Assembly (NCBI GenBank): GCA_958413895.1
Contig: CATYVQ010000005.1
Coordinates: 59,307-123,306, forward strand
DNA from: an uncultured Collinsella sp.
Lineage (GTDB): Bacteria > Actinomycetota > Coriobacteriia > Coriobacteriales > Coriobacteriaceae
Direction of reading: 5' to 3'
DNA length: 64,000 nucleotides
Part shown: one piece after another, positions 8,062 through 15,778 of the stretch
How the letters are laid out: each line of letters starts with the position of its first letter
Position numbering within the stretch: position 1 is the first letter of the stretch
Notes under the pieces: model-generated
Seen by the model: the letters and a program-made list of their open reading frames with translations, nothing else
What the model was told of the DNA's origin: nothing
The model's database searches: none
Program-made: the position numbers and the translations under genes

Positions 8062-8400
8062 ATGAAAAAGATCACGGCTATCGTGCGCCAGGAAAAGCTT
8101 GAGGTTCTTAAAGACGCGCTGTTTGCTGCCGATGTTCGTGGCATGACTATCAACCAGGTGCAGGGCTGCGGCGCACAGCATGGCTGGAAGGAATACGTGC
8201 GCGGCAACGAGTTGCTTGTCAACATGATCCCTAAGGTGCAGTTCACCCTCATCTGCGCCGACGAGCACGTCGACGGCATTGTCGAGATTATCTGCAACGC
8301 CGCACGCACCGGAGCCGTCGGCGACGGCAAAATCTGGGTCGAGCCGGTTGAGGAAGTCATCCGCATCCGCACCGGCGAACACGGCCCCGCCGCGGTGTAG
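8062..8400 (+). CDS. glnK: PII nitrogen regulatory protein
   Basis: 112 residues, standard PII length, with GAGAGGAATTC upstream of the ATG. PII trimers sense ATP/ADP and 2-oxoglutarate and control Amt and other nitrogen proteins. MKKITAIVRQEKLEVLKDAL, the T-loop region and GDGKIWVEPVEEVIRIRTGE (ATP-binding B and C loops) are present. Residue 51, the Tyr uridylylated or adenylylated in many PII proteins, is Leu here (VRGNELLVNMIPK). Covalent control at that position is therefore not possible, although Tyr45 is nearby. Its position after amt fixes its main partner. Confidence 0.92.
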   Translation: MKKITAIVRQEKLEVLKDALFAADVRGMTINQVQGCGAQHGWKEYVRGNELLVNMIPKVQFTLICADEHVDGIVEIICNAARTGAVGDGKIWVEPVEEVIRIRTGEHGPAAV

Positions 8401-8416
8401 GACAATCTTTCGCCTG

Positions 8417-8446
8417 ACGGGCGTGCCTCTCTTGGGGCGCGCCCGT
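8417..8446 (+). terminator. hairpin after glnK
   Basis: ACGGGCGTGCC pairs with GGGGCGCGCCCGT around TCTCTT, followed by TCTCGTCTAC. The T-run is weak. It is the likely end of the amt-glnK transcript. Confidence 0.55.
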
Positions 8447-8487
8447 TCTCGTCTACAATATCGTGCAGACGAAGGAGAGGCACGCCC

Positions 8488-9345
8488 ATGATCAAGATGT
8501 TTGCGAGTGACTTAGACGGAACGCTGCTGAACGCCCTGCACGAGGCAGACGGGACCATCCGCCGTGCCATTCGCGAGCTGACCGAGGCTGGCCTGCATGT
8601 GGTTCCCGCGACCGGACGCTCGACGCTGCCGATCGGCGAGCACGGCTTTACGGGGCTGGCACTTGACGCCTGCTGCTCCAACGGGTCCATCGTGCGCGAC
8701 AGCCATGGCGAGGTGCTCAAGACCTGGACCATCGATCCGCAGATTACCGAGGAGCTGCTCAAGGCGTTCCCGGACATTTGCTTTGATTGCTCCACGCCCG
8801 ATGGCATGTTCTCGAGCGGTTCGTTCGAGATGCATCAGGCGGGCTTTAAAAAGGACAGCCCCATCAAGCGTATTGTGATGCGCGGCATGCGTGCACGTGG
8901 CGGGTATCACGAGGAGCAGTATTTCGACCAGTCGATCGGTGACATCCTGCGCCACGATGTGTGCAAGATCAACTGTCGCGTGACCTCGCCCGAGCTGGAG
9001 CGCGAACTTAAGGCGTATTTGGCCGAGCGCTCGGACCGCGTGGTCAACGCGCCGTTCGATCCGGTGATGTTTGAGATTACGGATGCGGCGTGCAACAAGG
9101 GCGAGAGCGTGGCCTGGCTGGCGGGCTACTACGGCATTGCCGAGGACGAGGTCGCGGTCTACGGCGACGGCGGCAACGACATTGCCATGCTCAAGCGTTT
9201 CCGCCACAGCTACGCGACCAAAAACGCAAGCGATGCAGCCAAGGCCATCGCGAGTGCGACCATCGGCAGCTGCATGGTCCACGCCGTCCCCAAACACATG
9301 CTCGCCACCATGCGCAAGCAAAACTCCCGCACCGTCATCGAATAA
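8488..9345 (+). CDS. HAD-superfamily hydrolase, Cof type
   Basis: 285 residues. Cytosolic phosphatase of the Cof/YbiV group (C2-cap HAD). Motif I is FASDLDGTLL with the nucleophile Asp, motif II is VPATGRS, the motif III Lys lies in DAACNKGESVAWLAGYYG, and motif IV is VYGDGGNDIAML. Such enzymes dephosphorylate sugar phosphates or cofactors; the substrate is unknown. GAAGGAGAGG lies upstream of the ATG. It stands alone, and the stop codon is followed at once by a palindrome (9346-9374). Confidence 0.85.
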   Translation: MIKMFASDLDGTLLNALHEADGTIRRAIRELTEAGLHVVPATGRSTLPIGEHGFTGLALDACCSNGSIVRDSHGEVLKTWTIDPQITEELLKAFPDICFDCSTPDGMFSSGSFEMHQAGFKKDSPIKRIVMRGMRARGGYHEEQYFDQSIGDILRHDVCKINCRVTSPELERELKAYLAERSDRVVNAPFDPVMFEITDAACNKGESVAWLAGYYGIAEDEVAVYGDGGNDIAMLKRFRHSYATKNASDAAKAIASATIGSCMVHAVPKHMLATMRKQNSRTVIE

Positions 9346-9374
9346 TGTGACAAAGGGACAGCCCTTTTGTCACA
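9346..9374. repeat. 29-base palindrome directly after a stop codon (copy 1)
   Basis: TGTGACAAAGGG pairs with CCCTTTTGTCACA around a short ACAG centre. It starts at the first base after the HAD stop codon. A second copy differing at only two or three positions is at 9780-9808; the two bracket the putative toxin-antitoxin module. Confidence 0.75.
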
Positions 9375-9387
9375 GAGGTCTGTGTGC

Positions 9388-9417
9388 TTGGAATACGAAC
9401 ATATATTCGTATATATA
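9388..9417 (+). promoter_or_regulatory. promoter with LexA-like operator for the small membrane peptide
   Basis: TTGGAA (9388-9393) and TATATA (9412-9417) are 18 bases apart. Within the spacer, CGAACATATATTCG (9396-9409) differs at one base from the Gram-positive SOS consensus CGAACRNRYGTTCG. A repressor bound there would block the promoter. LexA control is inferred from the motif alone. Confidence 0.6.
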
Positions 9418-9464
9418 ACTAGGCTCTGGTAGAATCGGTATCGTTGGCGGCAGTTCCATGTGCC

Positions 9465-9499
9465 GGGCAACGCCCTCCATCTGATGGGAGGTGATGCCC
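9465..9499 (+). promoter_or_regulatory. hairpin sequestering the Shine-Dalgarno of the small peptide
   Basis: GGGCA (9465-9469) pairs with TGCCC (9495-9499), and CCCTCC (9473-9478) pairs with GGGAGG (9486-9491), which is the ribosome site of the ATG at 9500. Eleven GC-rich base pairs would hold the translation start closed, a usual feature of type I toxin mRNAs. Confidence 0.65.
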
Positions 9500-9625
9500 A
9501 TGACCGATCTGATTGATTTTGTGAGACTTCTGACCGCTTTGGTCTCGTTCTTCACAGCGCTCGTCGGGCTTTCCGAGGCACTCAAGCAACGTTCGAAGCA
9601 ACGTAAAAGGGGTCGCCGCCGCTAA
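9500..9625 (+). CDS. small hydrophobic-basic peptide, candidate type I toxin
   Basis: 41 residues starting MTDLIDFVRLLTALVSFF. One predicted membrane helix (about residues 7-28) is followed by a strongly basic tail ending KRGRRR. GGGAGGTG lies 7 bases upstream of the ATG, an ideal spacing. The layout is single helix, charged tail, LexA-like operator, closed ribosome site and a convergent antisense RNA over the 3' end. It matches SOS-induced membrane toxins such as TisB and the Fst/TxpA group. I do not recognise the sequence as a named family, so toxin function is inferred from architecture. A short non-toxic membrane peptide is the alternative. Confidence 0.6.
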   Translation: MTDLIDFVRLLTALVSFFTALVGLSEALKQRSKQRKRGRRR

Positions 9626-9687
9626 GGCGTTGACCCCTTAATCCAAGCAACGGCGCTGCCCAGCTTTCCAGAACTTGGGCTGCCGTC
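9604..9687 (-). ncRNA. putative antisense antitoxin RNA
   Basis: A transcript from the minus-strand promoter at 9694-9722 would begin near 9687 with a strong stem-loop (9650-9686, ACGGC-GCCCA against TGGGC-GCCGT). It would end at a terminator formed by AAGGGGTC (9632-9639) and GACCCCTT (9607-9614) followed by TTTTACG. The roughly 84-base RNA would be complementary to the last seven codons and 3' end of the peptide mRNA. The same hairpin can terminate the sense transcript. Confidence 0.55.
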
Positions 9688-9693
9688 GACACT

Positions 9694-9722
9694 ATTCTAC
9701 CCACGAATGACATTTTGGACAA
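9694..9722 (-). promoter_or_regulatory. promoter of the antisense RNA
   Basis: On the minus strand TTGTCC (9717-9722) and TAGAAT (9694-9699) are exactly 17 bases apart, with no overlapping gene. It points toward the 3' end of the 41-residue peptide gene. Confidence 0.6.
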
Positions 9723-9779
9723 TCGGTAATGCCGCTCCAAAAGCCAGGCACAACTGGCACAACCTAGGCGGTCGCTGAA

Positions 9780-9808
9780 TGTGACAAAGGGGCAGCCCCT
9801 TTGTCACA
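9780..9808. repeat. 29-base palindrome (copy 2)
   Basis: TGTGACAAAGGGG pairs with CCCCTTTGTCACA around a CAG centre. It is almost identical to 9346-9374, with compensated changes in the stem. Confidence 0.75.
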
Positions 9809-9900
9809 TCCCAAATATTGCCTTTACGTGTTGATACACACGGTGTGCAATAATACTCGCACTGTGCAATAGCGCACAGGCTGAGTAACAAGGAGGACGC

Positions 9901-10611
9901 TTGTCCCAGCTCGAGAAATGCGATCGCCGGTCCCTTCGCTCACAGCGTGCCCTTCGCCAGGCACTTGCCAGCGAACTTGCCGAAAGCGGCGACCTTTCGC
10001 GCATTAATGTCGCGTCGCTCACCGAGCGCGCTGGCCTTACGCGCCGCACGTTCTATTCGCACTACCGCGATATTCCCGACTTTATCAATCAAATCGAGGA
10101 CGGCTTGCTGGCCGAGATCCGTGAGCGGGTGGAGCTTATCACCGCAGCTCAATTACCTGATCTTTACCGCAACATCGACGAGCTCGAGCCGGCACCCGGT
10201 TCGGTTGAGCTGCTTCGCTATCTTGCGGCTAATCGCGACCTTATCGGGGCCTTGCTGGGCCCGGGCGGCGACCCCGCCTTTATTAAAAAGATCATCGACA
10301 CCGCGCGTGAGGCTGTGGTGCCGCGTGCGCAGACGGGCATCTTGGGCCTGGCGCTGGGCACGTTCTTTGACTACTACGTCACCTATGTCGTAAGTGCCGA
10401 GGTCGGCATGATTCAGCGCTGGTTTGAGCGCGGGCTTACCGAATCGCCCGAGGCCATGGCACGCATTATGACGGTGCTCGCTTTTGTGCGCCCTGGTGAC
10501 CTGTATGGCCAACCTATCGATATCAATGTGCCGGAATACGGCATGAAGCTATTGAACTTGCAGCTCGAGGATGCGGCTGACACCGCCGCAACCGTCGGGT
10601 CCAACAACTAA
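9901..10611 (+). CDS. TetR-family transcriptional regulator
   Basis: 236 residues with a TTG start, chosen because AAGGAGG lies 7 bases upstream. The N-terminal HTH reads RSQRALRQALASELAES...NVASLTERAGLTRRTFYSHYRDIPDF, the TetR DNA-binding signature. The C-terminal ligand domain resembles the TetR_C group with an FFDYYVTYVVSAEVGMIQRWFERG segment. It ends 12 bases before the start of the giant activase gene and probably shares its transcript. It may regulate that gene or itself. The ligand is unknown. Confidence 0.85.
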   Translation: MSQLEKCDRRSLRSQRALRQALASELAESGDLSRINVASLTERAGLTRRTFYSHYRDIPDFINQIEDGLLAEIRERVELITAAQLPDLYRNIDELEPAPGSVELLRYLAANRDLIGALLGPGGDPAFIKKIIDTAREAVVPRAQTGILGLALGTFFDYYVTYVVSAEVGMIQRWFERGLTESPEAMARIMTVLAFVRPGDLYGQPIDINVPEYGMKLLNLQLEDAADTAATVGSNN

Positions 10612-10623
10612 GAGGAGAGACAG

Positions 10624-13600
10624 ATGAGCAAACTCGTCGAGGGCATCAAGGACCGCATGGTCGCTGCTGCACGCGAGGCCGCGCCCGCCGTGGTGGACGC
10701 CGCGCAGAAGGCCGCGACCGCGGCTGCCGAGAAAGTTGCCGAGGCAGTTGCCGATGCCAAGAACGCAGCAGGGGAGACGTCCGTCGCTAGCGAGCCCGTC
10801 ACCGCCGCTGAGCCCGTAGCCGCCGTCCACGCCCCCGAAGGCGCGATCTTCAACCCCGAGAACGCCCGCGGCAACCTGCACCTGGGCATCGACGTGGGCT
10901 CCACCACCGTTAAACTTGCCGTGCTCAACGACGACAACCAGATCGTCTACGCTAAGTACCAGCGCCACCACACCGACGTTCGCGCCTGCGCCCGCGACCT
11001 GTTCGAAGGCGCTGCGACCGTGCTGCCGGCTGCCCAAATGACCTGCGCCATCACCGGTTCGGGCGGCCTGCTGCTGTCCCAGTGGCTCGACCTGGAGTTT
11101 GTCCAGGAGGTCATCGCCAGCAAGCGTGCCGTCGAGACCCTTATCCCGGCCACCGATGTCGCCATCGAGTTGGGCGGCGAGGACGCCAAGATCATCTACT
11201 TCGACAACGGCATCGAGCAGCGCATGAACGGCACCTGCGCCGGCGGTACGGGCGCGTTCATCGACCAGATGGCAACCCTGCTGCACACCGACGCGAGCGG
11301 CCTCAACGAGCTCGCGGCCAACGCCACCACCATCTATCCCATCGCCAGCCGCTGCGGCGTCTTTGCCAAGACTGATGTCCAGCCGCTGCTCAACGAGGGC
11401 GCCCGCCCCGAGGACGTGGCCGCCTCCATCTTCCAGGCTGTCGTGACCCAGACCATCTCGGGCCTGGCTTGCGGCCGTCCCATCCGCGGCAACGTCGCCT
11501 TCCTGGGCGGCCCGCTGCAGTATCTCTCCGAGCTGCGCCACCGCTTCTACCTCACGCTCAACCTGGACGAGGAGCACCGCATCGTGCCCCAAAACGCCCA
11601 TCTGTTTGTGGCGAGCGGCGCCGCCATGGCGCACGAGTCCAATAAACTCAGCACGTTCCCGCAGCTCATCGAGGCCATCGATGCCCTGGGTGACACGCAG
11701 GGTGCCGAGGTCGAGCGTCTGGATCCGCTCTTTGCCACCGACGAGGACTTTGCCGAGTTCAAGACCCGCCACGACCAGGAAGTCGTTCCCAAGGGCAAGC
11801 TCGACGGCTACACCGGCCGCGTGTTCATCGGCATCGACGCCGGTTCCACCACCATGAAGGCCGCACTCGTGGGCGAGGACGGCCAGCTGTTGCACACCTG
11901 GTACGGCAACAACAACGGCGACATCCTGGGCACGGCCAAGGTCATCATGGCCGATTTCTACAACCACATCCCCGCCGGCTGCACCATCGGCCACGTGACC
12001 ACCACGGGTTACGGCGAGGCGCTGCTCATCGAGGCCCTCAAGGCCGATTCCGGCGAGATCGAGACCGTTGCGCACCTGCGCGGTGCCAAGGCGTTCCTGC
12101 CCGGCGTCGAGTTCATTCTGGACATTGGCGGCCAGGACATGAAGTGCCTGCGCGTCAAGGACGGCGTCATCGAGCACATCATGCTCAACGAGGCCTGCTC
12201 GTCGGGTTGCGGCAGCTTTATCGAGAGCTTCGCTGTGTCTATGAACATGGACGTGCGCGCGTTCGCCAATGCCGCCATCCATGCCAAGGCCCCCGTCGAC
12301 CTGGGCAGCCGCTGCACGGTCTTTATGAACTCGCGCGTCAAGCAGGCGCAAAAGGAAGGCGCCACGGTGGGCGACATCGCGGCCGGTCTGTCCTATTCCG
12401 TCATCAAGAATGCCCTGTTCAAGGTCATTAAGCTGCGCGACCCCAAGGAGATCGGCAGCCAGGTGATCGTTCAGGGCGGCACCTTTATGTCCGACGCCAC
12501 GCTGCGTGCGTTTGAGCAGCTCACTGGCGTTCACGCCGTGCGTCCCGACATCGCCGGCTGCATGGGCGCCTACGGTGCAGCCCTGCTCGCCCGCGATCGC
12601 GCCGGCGCCGACGGCACCTCGACCATCCTTTCGGCCGAGGACATCGCGCACCTCACCGTGACGCAAAAGCATGTCCGCTGCGGTCGCTGCTCCAACAACT
12701 GCCAGCTTACCGTCAACGACTTTGGCGGCGGCAGGCGCTTCATTACCGGCAACCGCTGCGAGAAGGGCGCCGGCCACAAAAAGCAGAAGACCGAGGCCCC
12801 CAACCTCTTCAAAAAGAAAAACGAGCTGCTTTTTAACCGCGAAGTCCTGAGTCCCGACGAGGCCCCGCGCGGCACCGTCGGCATCCCGCGCGCACTCAAC
12901 ATGTATGAGAACTACCCCTTCTGGCATGCGTTCTTTACGCGCCTGGGCTTTAGCGTGCAGCTGTCCGACCAGTCGAGCAAGAAGACCTACCAGGCGGGCA
13001 TCGAGTCCATGCCGTCCGAGAGCGTGTGCTACCCGGCAAAGATGAGCCACGGCCATGTGATGAACCTTATCGACCGCGATGTCGATTTCATTTGGATGCC
13101 GTGCGTGCGCTGGGAGCGCAAGGAGGATCCGACCGCCGGCAACTGCTACAACTGCCCCATCGTTATGAGCTACCCCACGGCGCTGGCGCTCAATATCGAC
13201 GAGATTCGCGAGCAGAACATCGAGTTCCTGTACCCGTTTGTGCCCTATCACGACAAGACCGAGCTCAAGCGCCGCCTGTATCAGGTGCTCGCCGTCGACC
13301 GTGTGGCCGATGCTGAGGCCGGTCGCGGTCGCGTGTGCGGTCCTAAAATCACGCGCTCCGAGGTCGATGCCGCTGTCAACGCCGCTTTTGAGGCCGATGC
13401 GCGCTTCCACGAGGATATCCAGACCATGGGCGAGGAGGCCCTTAAGTGGGTCGAGGACCACGGCGGTCACGGCATCGTGCTCGCCGGTCGTCCCTACCAT
13501 AACGACCCCGAGATCAACCATGCCCTGCCCGAGCTTATCTCGAGCTTTGGCTTTGCGGTCTTTACCGAGGATTCGCTCGCGCATCTGGTAAAGCCCGAGC

Positions 13601-15405
13601 GTCCGATTCGCGTCGTCGACCAGTGGATGTACCACAGCCGCCTGTACGCCGTCGCCCGTTTTGTGACGATGCGCAACGACCTGGACCTGATCCAGCTCAA
13701 CTCTTTCGGCTGCGGTCTGGACGCTCTGACCACCGACCAGGTGCAGGAGATTCTGGAAGCCAGCGGCAAGATCTACACCGTGCTCAAGATCGACGAGGTA
13801 TCTAACCTGGGTGCCGCACGCATTCGCATCCGCTCGCTCATGGCCGCGCTTAAGGACCAGGAGGCCGAGCGCCGGGCCGAGGCCACGGCCGCGGGCGAGG
13901 CCTACGAGCAGGGCGATGCAGCGCCGGTGGCTCCCTCCAAGGATTCCCCCGCGTTCGCGAGCCGCAAGTATACGTTTGAGGCTCAGCGCGAGAGTGCTTC
14001 GACCGCGTGGCCCAAGGTGCCCTTTACCGAGCAGATGCGTGACGAGGGCTATACCATCCTGTGCCCGCAGATGGCACCGATCCACTTTGACCTGGTCAAA
14101 GAGGTGTTCCGTGGTGCTGGCTACAACTTGGAGCTGCTGCCCTCGACCGATCACGATGCCGTCGAGGCCGGCCTGCGCTATGTGAACAATGACATTTGCT
14201 ATCCGTCGATCCTGGTGACGGGCCAGATTATGGAGGCCATCGAGAGCGGCAGGTACGATCTGTCCAAGACGGCCGTGGTTATCAGCCAGACCGGCGGCGG
14301 CTGCCGTGCCACCAACTACATCGCGCTCATCCGCAAGGCCCTGCGCGAGAGCGGCCACCCCGAGATTCCGGTGATCTCGCTTTCGGCCGTGGCGCTCGGC
14401 GAGGACAACCCTGGCTTTAAGATTACGCCGGCGCTGCTTAAGCAGGCAGTCTACGCAGTGCTCTTTGGTGACGTAATGATGCAGATGCTCTACCGCTGCC
14501 GTCCGTACGAGGCCACGCCCGGTGCCGCCAACGCGCTCTACGAGGAGTACATGGCACGAGCCCGCAAGCTGGCGCCCAAGTTCAACAGGCATAACTACAC
14601 CAAGCTGTGCCGTGAGGCCATCCGCGCGTTCGACTCCATGCCGCTCGTGGGCGAGGGCACCAAGCCGCGCGTGGGCGTGGTCGGCGAGATTCTGGTCAAG
14701 TTCCATCCCACCGCCAACAACCACGTGGTCGATGTCATTGAGCGCGAGGGCTGCGAGGCTGTGGTGCCGGGCCTGCTCGATTTCTTCCTGTACTCCATGA
14801 GCAACGCCGAGCTGCAGAAGGACGAGCTGGGAAGCTCTGCCACTACGCGCGCGGGCATGCAAGCGCTCATCAAGCTCGTGGACTGGATGCGTACGCCGGT
14901 GGAGGAGATGCTCGAAAAGTCCCGCCGCTTTGAGGCGCCCGAGCGCATCGGCACCATGGCGGACAAAGCCCGCACGGTGCTTTCGGTGTGCAACAACATG
15001 GGCGAGGGGTGGCTGCTCACGGCCGAGATGCTCGACCTGATCGACCACGGTGCGCCCAACATCATCTGCACGCAGCCCTTCGCGTGCCTGCCCAACCACG
15101 TGGTGGGTAAGGCTGTGATCAAGGAGCTGCGCCGTCAGCATCCCGAGAGCAACATTGTTGCGGTGGACTACGACCCCGGTGCATCCGAGGTCAACCAGCT
15201 CAACCGCATCAAGCTCATGATCAGCGTGGCGAAGGAGAACATGCGCGCCGGTAAGGGCTTTAAGCTCGAGAAGGTGGCGCCGCTCGCGATGGACGAGGTC
15301 ACCGGCCAGATGCGTGCCCACGATGGCTGCGTGAGCTGCGGCTCGGTCGACGAGAGTGCCGTGGCGTCGGTTGCTGAGCGCCTGGGACGCGGCATTAAGA
15401 AGTAA
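10624..15405 (+). CDS. fused 2-hydroxyacyl-CoA dehydratase activase (two ASKHA domains) with dehydratase-like C-terminus
   Basis: 1593 residues. Residues 1-85 are Ala-rich and helical. An ASKHA/BadF-BcrA domain follows from GIDVGSTT (88) with Cys205 and Cys244, then a second from GIDAGSTT (403) with Cys525 and Cys564. Both pairs are 39 residues apart, the spacing of the [4Fe-4S] ligands in HgdC-type activases, so one chain can supply a whole cluster-bridged dimer. A CGRCSNNC motif lies near residue 690. DUF2229 and a region resembling the dehydratase D subunit (QTGGGCRATNY) follow. Such proteins use ATP to inject an electron into radical dehydratases, or belong to a related uncharacterised group. 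No separate dehydratase subunits are nearby. AGAGGAGAGACAG precedes the ATG. Confidence 0.85.
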   Translation: MSKLVEGIKDRMVAAAREAAPAVVDAAQKAATAAAEKVAEAVADAKNAAGETSVASEPVTAAEPVAAVHAPEGAIFNPENARGNLHLGIDVGSTTVKLAVLNDDNQIVYAKYQRHHTDVRACARDLFEGAATVLPAAQMTCAITGSGGLLLSQWLDLEFVQEVIASKRAVETLIPATDVAIELGGEDAKIIYFDNGIEQRMNGTCAGGTGAFIDQMATLLHTDASGLNELAANATTIYPIASRCGVFAKTDVQPLLNEGARPEDVAASIFQAVVTQTISGLACGRPIRGNVAFLGGPLQYLSELRHRFYLTLNLDEEHRIVPQNAHLFVASGAAMAHESNKLSTFPQLIEAIDALGDTQGAEVERLDPLFATDEDFAEFKTRHDQEVVPKGKLDGYTGRVFIGIDAGSTTMKAALVGEDGQLLHTWYGNNNGDILGTAKVIMADFYNHIPAGCTIGHVTTTGYGEALLIEALKADSGEIETVAHLRGAKAFLPGVEFILDIGGQDMKCLRVKDGVIEHIMLNEACSSGCGSFIESFAVSMNMDVRAFANAAIHAKAPVDLGSRCTVFMNSRVKQAQKEGATVGDIAAGLSYSVIKNALFKVIKLRDPKEIGSQVIVQGGTFMSDATLRAFEQLTGVHAVRPDIAGCMGAYGAALLARDRAGADGTSTILSAEDIAHLTVTQKHVRCGRCSNNCQLTVNDFGGGRRFITGNRCEKGAGHKKQKTEAPNLFKKKNELLFNREVLSPDEAPRGTVGIPRALNMYENYPFWHAFFTRLGFSVQLSDQSSKKTYQAGIESMPSESVCYPAKMSHGHVMNLIDRDVDFIWMPCVRWERKEDPTAGNCYNCPIVMSYPTALALNIDEIREQNIEFLYPFVPYHDKTELKRRLYQVLAVDRVADAEAGRGRVCGPKITRSEVDAAVNAAFEADARFHEDIQTMGEEALKWVEDHGGHGIVLAGRPYHNDPEINHALPELISSFGFAVFTEDSLAHLVKPERPIRVVDQWMYHSRLYAVARFVTMRNDLDLIQLNSFGCGLDALTTDQVQEILEASGKIYTVLKIDEVSNLGAARIRIRSLMAALKDQEAERRAEATAAGEAYEQGDAAPVAPSKDSPAFASRKYTFEAQRESASTAWPKVPFTEQMRDEGYTILCPQMAPIHFDLVKEVFRGAGYNLELLPSTDHDAVEAGLRYVNNDICYPSILVTGQIMEAIESGRYDLSKTAVVISQTGGGCRATNYIALIRKALRESGHPEIPVISLSAVALGEDNPGFKITPALLKQAVYAVLFGDVMMQMLYRCRPYEATPGAANALYEEYMARARKLAPKFNRHNYTKLCREAIRAFDSMPLVGEGTKPRVGVVGEILVKFHPTANNHVVDVIEREGCEAVVPGLLDFFLYSMSNAELQKDELGSSATTRAGMQALIKLVDWMRTPVEEMLEKSRRFEAPERIGTMADKARTVLSVCNNMGEGWLLTAEMLDLIDHGAPNIICTQPFACLPNHVVGKAVIKELRRQHPESNIVAVDYDPGASEVNQLNRIKLMISVAKENMRAGKGFKLEKVAPLAMDEVTGQMRAHDGCVSCGSVDESAVASVAERLGRGIKK

Positions 15406-15433
15406 CTGGCCTGCTTTGGGCTAGATATGAGAC

Positions 15434-15470
15434 AAACGGGTGGTAGCCGTACCGGCTACCACCCGTTTTT
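15434..15470 (+). terminator. rho-independent terminator of the activase operon
   Basis: ACGGGTGGTAGCC pairs with GGCTACCACCCGT, followed by TTTTT. Strong and correctly placed 30 bases after the stop. Confidence 0.9.
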
Positions 15471-15511
15471 GCTGGACATATGTTGCGTAAATGACCTTGC
15501 TATAGCCTTCC

Positions 15512-15711
15512 GTGGGCTTGCCCGATTTTTGGGCCGGTTCGGGCTTTGAGGACAAGTTGCTGCAGGCCCAAGGCGATTTTTCGCTCAACGCAGGCCAGCA
15601 CAGCGTGACCTATCTGCCAAACGACGAGATGATCGCTGCGGACTGCCCATCGCCACCTACGAGATGGAAGCCGAGAAGTACATCTACCGCGTGTACAAGT
15701 ACGAGCTGTAG
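15512..15711 (+). pseudogene. frameshifted 3' remnant of an unidentified gene
   Basis: A protein-like stretch reads GFEDKLLQAQGDFSLNAGQH then SVTYLPNDEMIAA in one frame. It continues after about 15640 in another frame as LPIATYEMEAEKYIYRVYKY before the stop at 15709-15711. Neither half has a plausible start, and the two join by a single indel. It looks like the last 70 residues of a decayed gene. I do not recognise the parent family. The rest of the 15471-15778 gap holds nothing I can identify. Confidence 0.5.
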
Positions 15712-15778
15712 CGCTGCGCTTGGCTGTGCCTGCGCCCCGCGGCTGCGCTCTCGTGCCGGGCCCACCTCGCGTCCCGCA

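Noticed and set aside
10549..15321. A 1590-codon open frame on the minus strand opposite the activase gene
   Set aside because: It is the mirror of a very GC-rich gene with strong codon bias. The plus strand has clear ASKHA domains, cysteine motifs and a ribosome site; the minus reading has no recognisable domain and is rich in His/Arg/Gly from antisense codons.
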